A DNA stretch of 22,029 nt from Bacteroidales bacterium UBA5621 (GTDB taxonomy: Bacteria; Bacteroidota; Bacteroidia; Bacteroidales; VadinHA17), in contig DIKJ01000054.1 of NCBI GenBank assembly GCA_002424525.1, forward strand, positions 1-22,029. The letters run 5' to 3'. Below, piece by piece: positions 17,089 to 22,029 of the stretch. Positions within the stretch are counted from its first letter, which is position 1, and every line of letters starts with the position of its first letter. A program made the translations under genes and the position numbers. Below the pieces are notes generated by a model. It saw only the letters and a program-made list of their open reading frames with translations, searched no databases and had not been told where the DNA came from.

Positions 17089-18522
17089 ATGAAACAGAGC
17101 CCGTTTATAAGACTTTTACTTCTGGCAGCAGTCATGACCACTGCCGGGCTCCATGCGCAACAGCCTCAGGTTTTTGTTATTACACGTCTTCCGATTAACT
17201 CGCCGGTGTACAATGATATCTCGCCTGTACTTGTCGGGGATGACCTTGTTTTTTGCTCCGACAGGCGATTCAGTGGTATCACGGACCGTACGGCATTCGA
17301 CGGCAGGCGGCTTTTCAATATTTATATAGCTGAACGTAAAGATTCTGCTGACTGGAAGAGACCGGTGGAGCTTAAAAGCCCCAGAAGCACTTTATTCAAT
17401 AACGGTCCCCTCTGTTTTTCTCCCGACGGCCGTACAGTTTATTTTACAAGTGAAATTGAAACAGGTGAGCCTGCCAGGAGAAGAGACTTCAGAAACCGGA
17501 GCGGAATATTTATCGCCGACAGAACCGGGATGGAGCTTTCCAATGTACGGCCTTTCAAATATAACAGTGAACTGTATGATATCGGACACCCCTCAGTTAC
17601 CAGCGATGGCAGATACCTTTTCTTTGCATCGGACATGCCCGGGGGCCAGGGTGGTTCAGATATCTACCGGTGCGAGTATTCTGACGGGGAGTGGAGCGAA
17701 CCGGTCAATCTGGGGCCGGAAGTCAATTCCCCCTATGTCGAGAATTATCCGTTCATGCATGCCTCAGGGAGACTCTATTTCACCTCTAACCGGCCGGGCG
17801 GACCGGGCGGCCTGGATGTCTGGTATTCAACGCTGACTGTGAACGGCTGGGATACACCGATACTTCTCCCTGAACCGTTAAATTCAGAGTCTGACGATTT
17901 TGCATTTATTGCCCAGCCCGACCTGCTGATCGGTTATTTTACCTCTAACCGGCGCCGGAACGACGATATCTATGAATTCAAATCGACCATAATCAGGAAG
18001 AGCTCATGCGATCCCCTCGGGATTAACAACTATTGCTATGAATTCATCGAAGAGAACGCAGTAAAATATGATACCATACCTTTCCGTTATGAATGGAGAT
18101 TTGGTGACGGAAACACGGCTGAAGGGCATGTTGTCGAACATTGTTATCCGGGACCGGGAACATACATTGTTCAGCTCGATGTAATTAACCTGGTCACTTC
18201 GGAGAGAATGGCCAATATTAAATCGGATATAGTTGACGTGAGAAATATTGAACAGCCATATATTTCAGGTCCCGATACAGCCTATGCAGGTGAAAGACTT
18301 GGGTTAAGCGCAAGCGAAACATACCTGCCGGGATGGGATATTGGAACATATTACTGGAACTTTGATGATGAAACAGTGGCGATCGGCATGGATGTTGACA
18401 AGATATTCACCAGGCCAGGAACTTATGATATTCAGCTGATAGTATCTGCAAAACCGGAACGGGGCGGAATAATTCAGGAGGCATGTATCAGCAGGAGCAT
18501 CAATATTTTACCCCGGCCATGA
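17089..18522 (+). CDS. PD40 propeller and PKD domain exported protein
   Basis: 477 residues. A signal peptide (cleavage after LHAQ, about residue 24) precedes a WD40-like PD40 propeller whose strands are visible as SPDGRTVYFTSE (111-122), SDGRYLFFASDMPGGQGGSD (172-191), SGRLYFTSNRPGGPGGLD (226-243) and GYFTSNRRRNDDIY (282-295). Two PKD modules follow: FRYEWRFGDG with CYPGPGTYIVQL (332-363), and YYWNFDDE with RPGTYDIQL (421-450). The propeller resembles that of the T9SS protein PorE, but there is no TPR or OmpA-like peptidoglycan domain and no sorting domain. It is co-oriented with, and 6 bp from, the PorP/SprF gene, so an accessory role in the same export or surface complex is likely but inferred. 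Confidence 0.88.
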   Translation: MKQSPFIRLLLLAAVMTTAGLHAQQPQVFVITRLPINSPVYNDISPVLVGDDLVFCSDRRFSGITDRTAFDGRRLFNIYIAERKDSADWKRPVELKSPRSTLFNNGPLCFSPDGRTVYFTSEIETGEPARRRDFRNRSGIFIADRTGMELSNVRPFKYNSELYDIGHPSVTSDGRYLFFASDMPGGQGGSDIYRCEYSDGEWSEPVNLGPEVNSPYVENYPFMHASGRLYFTSNRPGGPGGLDVWYSTLTVNGWDTPILLPEPLNSESDDFAFIAQPDLLIGYFTSNRRRNDDIYEFKSTIIRKSSCDPLGINNYCYEFIEENAVKYDTIPFRYEWRFGDGNTAEGHVVEHCYPGPGTYIVQLDVINLVTSERMANIKSDIVDVRNIEQPYISGPDTAYAGERLGLSASETYLPGWDIGTYYWNFDDETVAIGMDVDKIFTRPGTYDIQLIVSAKPERGGIIQEACISRSINILPRP

Positions 18523-18554
18523 ATCAAAGAATAATTAATAATGATATTGAATGA

Positions 18555-18610
18555 AACCCACATGATTTAAAATCACAAACAAGCATGAAAATACTAAATT
18601 CATGTGGGTT
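18555..18610. repeat. 11-bp perfect inverted repeat upstream of the 18644 gene
   Basis: AACCCACATGA (18555-18565) and its exact reverse complement TCATGTGGGTT (18600-18610) are separated by 34 bp. The distance centre to centre is 45 bp, about four helical turns, which would suit a paired operator. As RNA it would make an 11-bp stem with a large AT-rich loop and no U-tract. No TAnnTTTG box exists in the 121-bp gap, so this is the main visible signal ahead of the 18644 gene. Confidence 0.6.
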
Positions 18611-18643
18611 CCATACGACCTTTAAAAAACAAATTATATACGT

Positions 18644-19648
18644 ATGAAATTGAACAAAGCGTTATATAAGATCATATTTTCTGCATATCTGCTTAATGTT
18701 CTGTTAATTGCCGGGATAAACGGACAGCCGGTCCCGGGCAGGGACGAGAATATCCCGTTTCTTGTTACTTTCGGCAAGGAGGGTGAGACCTCCTGGGGCG
18801 ATGACAAGTTTTATCAGCTATTCTTCTTTACAATTCCAGGAGATTTCAAACAGCAGTTTTATATCAAGGTCTTCGACCCCGATACAGGCGGCGAAAATGA
18901 TGAGCTGCAGGGCGTCTGGAACACAAGGTGCCTTTATTCGGTGTACGGGGGAACCGGTGTTGACCCTGACAAAAACGTTGAATCGAGAGGATTGCGTGAA
19001 GGCGATAATTACAAATCGGGAAATCTGTTGGCCAGCCGGGCTTTCGGGAATGAACCGAGGTATGATAATACCTATTATTCCTTCGGCCCGTTCAACCCGA
19101 CGCAAGGAGATTTCAATGCGAAATGGAATTCCTATATTTTCAAGATAGTATGTGAGGGCATTACCGGAGATGACGGAAACCTTTACAGGTATTACCTCAG
19201 CAGGTCAGCTGATGCAGATCTTCCGATAGAGGGGGCCAATGCATTTACATACCAGTATACATTCCGGATGTGGAATGATTTTAAAAGTGTTGCACATATC
19301 TACCCGTATGTAGACACCGGGATCGTCTACATTAAGCAAAGAAATTTTGACTGGGATGATGACGGGAATATTCTGGTAGTATCAACATATAAGCAGGGAA
19401 TATCGGTACCTGTCTCAGGAGAGGATACATATGTCGAATCCAGGATCCCGATTGAAACGCAGGAGATCGGAAAATCCCTCGACTTTCAGTTCCACAAAAG
19501 GCAGGGAGAGCTGGTAAGGAACAATAATGTTGTGATCTCACTTGAAAGCCAGAGAGGCGATGCTCTCCAGTTCTTCAGCTCACCTATTGGCGGTGTGCCG
19601 GTTTATCAGCCGAAAACCATAATCCGAAAAACTATTCCCAAAAAATAA
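18644..19648 (+). CDS. Exported protein of unknown function
   Basis: 334 residues. The N-terminus is a signal peptide (KLNK, hydrophobic core 9-24, cleavage near NGQ, residue 28). I do not recognise the family. The mature part is rich in aromatic and acidic residues and looks beta-rich: FLVTFGKEGETSWGDDKFYQ, FYIKVFDPDTGGENDE, LYSVYGGTG, YYSFGPFNPTQGDF, YIFKIVCEGITGDDG. These alternating strands with Asp/Gly turns suggest a beta-sandwich, perhaps metal binding; that is inference. There is no T9SS sorting domain and no lipobox. The propeller receptor gene starts 12 bp later, so co-expression, and possibly a sensing partnership, is plausible. Confidence 0.8.
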   Translation: MKLNKALYKIIFSAYLLNVLLIAGINGQPVPGRDENIPFLVTFGKEGETSWGDDKFYQLFFFTIPGDFKQQFYIKVFDPDTGGENDELQGVWNTRCLYSVYGGTGVDPDKNVESRGLREGDNYKSGNLLASRAFGNEPRYDNTYYSFGPFNPTQGDFNAKWNSYIFKIVCEGITGDDGNLYRYYLSRSADADLPIEGANAFTYQYTFRMWNDFKSVAHIYPYVDTGIVYIKQRNFDWDDDGNILVVSTYKQGISVPVSGEDTYVESRIPIETQEIGKSLDFQFHKRQGELVRNNNVVISLESQRGDALQFFSSPIGGVPVYQPKTIIRKTIPKK

Positions 19649-19660
19649 GCTGAAACTGAA

Positions 19661-22029
19661 ATGATGATCCATTCTTCGCGCAAATTGCTTGCTGGCTTTA
19701 CTCTTAGCCTGTTATTGCTTTCAAATATATTATCGGGACAGATCTATCGCTTTAAGAATTACGGTGCTGAAAGCCGGTTGCCCCATACTGTCATTTATAC
19801 CCTGAGTCAGGATGATAACGGGTACCTATGGGTCGGCACATCAGCCGGGCTTTCACGGTTCGACGGTTTCGAATTCCATAACGTGGCCTTCCCTGATTCT
19901 TCCGACAACAGATATCCCGCCGTATCGTACAAGGACCGTAACGGCAGGCTCTGGTTCGGATGCAATGACGGATCGGTCTGGTTCACCGATGGGAACAACC
20001 TCAAATCTGTCACCATCCCGAATACCAGTATTATTGCTGAAATACTGGAGGGACCTGATGGTTATATATATGTGGTCCCGCAGAGAAAAGCTGTTTTTAA
20101 GATCGATCCGGCCAACCCGCAAAAGCCTTTGTTCATGCCAGTTGCAGATGATCCGCTTATGTTTTCGGCTTCATTTACAGAGTCGGGGGAGCTATTGCTG
20201 GGAACTCAGGAGGATATTCTCCTGTGCACGTTTGACGGAGATACAATAACTACCCGACAGAAAATCGAAGGATTTGATTATTCAGGTGTAACTTCCATTA
20301 AACAATTAACGGAAAACAGGTTTATCGCCGGAACAGACGGCAACGGGCTCTTTGAACTGATCCTTTCACCCGACAGCGCCATTCTGAACCATATGGACAG
20401 GATACCGGAACTTGAAACTATTTCAGTGCGTGAAATTGTGCGGGACTCTGAAGGTACAATATGGATTTCGACTTTCGGCTCTGGTGTTGCCAGACTTCAC
20501 TTCAACAGAGGATACGATACGATAGAGCATGTCGAGTTCCTGAACAGATTATCCGGCCTGCCGGGAGACAATGTCACCAGGCTTCTGGAAGATTCTGAAG
20601 GGAATTACTGGATAGGCTTCTTCGGGAACGGTCTCTCCACACTTATCAGCCAGGCATTAAGCTATTACACTCCGGGTGGAACAGTCAACCCGAACAATAT
20701 CATCTTTATCGGTAAAACCGGCAATGATTTTCTTCTCGGAACCCCGGCGGGTTATTATATCTTTGACCTTAACGCAGGCAAAGCACTCTCATTTACAAAC
20801 CTTTCCGGCCTGGCAGGGAAAATTGAGATAGGTGCTTATTATACAGATAATGAGGGCAATATATGGGTTGGTACAAGAGGCAACGGGCTCTACCTGAAAG
20901 ATAAAACCGGATCTTTCGGTCCGTTTTACCGGTCGGGTGATTCAGGATACAATTATATTTCTGATATCAGGATGGATGGAAGACATATCTGGCTGGCAAC
21001 ACTCAACGGTTTGTTAATATTAAACAAAGCGACCGGAGGAGTTGTCAGGAGTTACAACAGGAATGACGGATTGCCCCATAACAGCATAAACCAGATATAC
21101 CTTACCGAAGATGGCTGGGCTTATATTGCCACCGAAAGCGACAAATTATACAGGATCCATCCGGATTATGGAATGATGGCAGATAATGCGACTATGTCAG
21201 GAAGTTACCTCAACAAGATAACTGCAATCGACCGAAGTTCCGGAGGGGTGATGTGGGTCGCAACATATGGGAACGGATTGTATAAATGTTATCCCGATTC
21301 CGTAATATCACTTACGACCTCCGACGGGCTTATGTCAAATTATTGCAGGTCGGTTTTCTCTGATTCCAGGGACCAGATCTGGGTCGGTCATGAAAGAGGT
21401 TTTTCGAGATATGAGCCTGAAACAGGACTAATAAAAACCTTCAGTACCGATTTCGCAAGGGGAGGAGAGTGTAATTACGGAGGAATTTACGAATCGTCTG
21501 ACGGAAAAATATTCATTGGCACCACAGAGGGGCTGATAATCTACGACCTCGCGATGGAAAAGAAGACCAGAAAGCCTCCTGTTACAAACATTAATTATGT
21601 TACTTTCAATAATGTAAGATACCCGCTGCGCTCCTCCTACTCTTTCCCGTACAGGAAGAGGTATGCTGTGAATATAAACTTTGTCGGGATAAACTTCAGC
21701 GATCCCGGAAAGGTTTATTACAGCACATACCTCGAGAATTACAATGATGACTGGTCTGATTTCAGTGATTCAAGGGAAGTGACCTACAGCCTGAGCGACG
21801 GCAGGTACAAATTCAATCTGATATCTGTAAATGAGGACGGTCTCTCGCAGGATTCACCCGTCAGCTTTGAAATACTTATCAAAAGGCCTTTCTGGAGAGC
21901 CTGGTGGTTCCTCCTGCTTATGACAGGGGTCGTTACCGGGATTGTGATAATAATAATCAGAGAGAGAGAAAAGGCCCAGAAGAAAATTCAGGAGTATCTT
22001 GAGTCGGAGCTTGAAGCCAGAACCAGGGT
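19661..22029 (+). CDS. Two-component regulator propeller/Y_Y_Y receptor, 3' end beyond window
   Basis: At least 789 residues, open at the window edge. The signal peptide ends near LSGQ (residue 27). Propeller repeats follow, each with a W-x-G/A-T core: YLWVGTSAGLSRFDG, RLWFGCNDG, IWISTFGSGVARL, YWIGFFGNGLSTL, IWVGTRGNGLYLK, IWLATLNGLLIL, MWVATYGNGLYKC, IWVGHERGFSRYEP and IFIGTTEGLIIYD. A Y_Y_Y domain (about 668-745) leads into a membrane helix (about 748-768) and a charged coiled coil with ESELEARTR at the edge. The output domain is missing: it could be a SpoIIE phosphatase, LytS-like kinase or hybrid kinase. The family senses polymers or envelope signals in the periplasm. Two ATGs (19661, 19664) are equally possible. 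Confidence 0.92.
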   Translation, partial: MMIHSSRKLLAGFTLSLLLLSNILSGQIYRFKNYGAESRLPHTVIYTLSQDDNGYLWVGTSAGLSRFDGFEFHNVAFPDSSDNRYPAVSYKDRNGRLWFGCNDGSVWFTDGNNLKSVTIPNTSIIAEILEGPDGYIYVVPQRKAVFKIDPANPQKPLFMPVADDPLMFSASFTESGELLLGTQEDILLCTFDGDTITTRQKIEGFDYSGVTSIKQLTENRFIAGTDGNGLFELILSPDSAILNHMDRIPELETISVREIVRDSEGTIWISTFGSGVARLHFNRGYDTIEHVEFLNRLSGLPGDNVTRLLEDSEGNYWIGFFGNGLSTLISQALSYYTPGGTVNPNNIIFIGKTGNDFLLGTPAGYYIFDLNAGKALSFTNLSGLAGKIEIGAYYTDNEGNIWVGTRGNGLYLKDKTGSFGPFYRSGDSGYNYISDIRMDGRHIWLATLNGLLILNKATGGVVRSYNRNDGLPHNSINQIYLTEDGWAYIATESDKLYRIHPDYGMMADNATMSGSYLNKITAIDRSSGGVMWVATYGNGLYKCYPDSVISLTTSDGLMSNYCRSVFSDSRDQIWVGHERGFSRYEPETGLIKTFSTDFARGGECNYGGIYESSDGKIFIGTTEGLIIYDLAMEKKTRKPPVTNINYVTFNNVRYPLRSSYSFPYRKRYAVNINFVGINFSDPGKVYYSTYLENYNDDWSDFSDSREVTYSLSDGRYKFNLISVNEDGLSQDSPVSFEILIKRPFWRAWWFLLLMTGVVTGIVIIIIREREKAQKKIQEYLESELEARTR

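Noticed and set aside
19812..20249. Plus-strand open frame of 145 codons
   Set aside because: It is a shifted frame within the propeller receptor, whose own frame shows clear W-x-G-T propeller repeats across the same bases.

Overview
The window looks like chromosomal DNA of a Bacteroidota organism, probably Bacteroidales/Marinilabiliales or a close relative. The grounds are a type IX secretion type-B C-terminal sorting domain, a PorP/SprF outer-membrane protein, a DUF4783 protein next to nadC, a two-component-regulator propeller receptor, and several copies of the Bacteroidota -7 promoter motif TAnnTTTG. I see no tRNA, rRNA, CRISPR, insertion sequence or integrase. No gap between genes exceeds about 220 bp.

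Positions 1-8624 are mostly housekeeping. valS (+) is followed tail-to-tail by a lipoprotein (-) that resembles a metallopeptidase family but has HSLFH where HExxH is expected. Divergent from it is a class-I-type glutamine synthetase (+) with a clear -33/-7 promoter. Its 3' end overlaps by 26 bp a minus-strand operon read DUF4783 -> nadC -> YihY/BrkB membrane protein. Divergent from that operon is rlmH (+), which overlaps by ATGA a 1238-residue, 12-helix NtrY-like sensor histidine kinase.

Positions 12393-18522 form a T9SS surface module. It has a 1227-residue adhesin-like protein (signal peptide, glycine-rich probable beta-helix, six approximately 100-residue repeats, type-B sorting domain), a PorP/SprF-family protein, and a PD40-propeller/double-PKD protein. 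The three are tightly spaced on one strand, so the likely product is a secreted repeat protein with its outer-membrane partner and a periplasmic or surface accessory.

Positions 18523-22029 hold a 121-bp spacer with an 11-bp inverted repeat, an unrecognised exported 334-residue protein, and 12 bp later the start of a two-component-regulator propeller/Y_Y_Y receptor that runs off the window before its output domain. No previously unknown defence or mobile system is evident. The most unusual items are the degenerate metallopeptidase-like lipoprotein, the very large sensor kinase, the Cys-paired adhesin repeats, two unexplained inverted repeats at gene starts, and the unknown protein paired with the propeller receptor.
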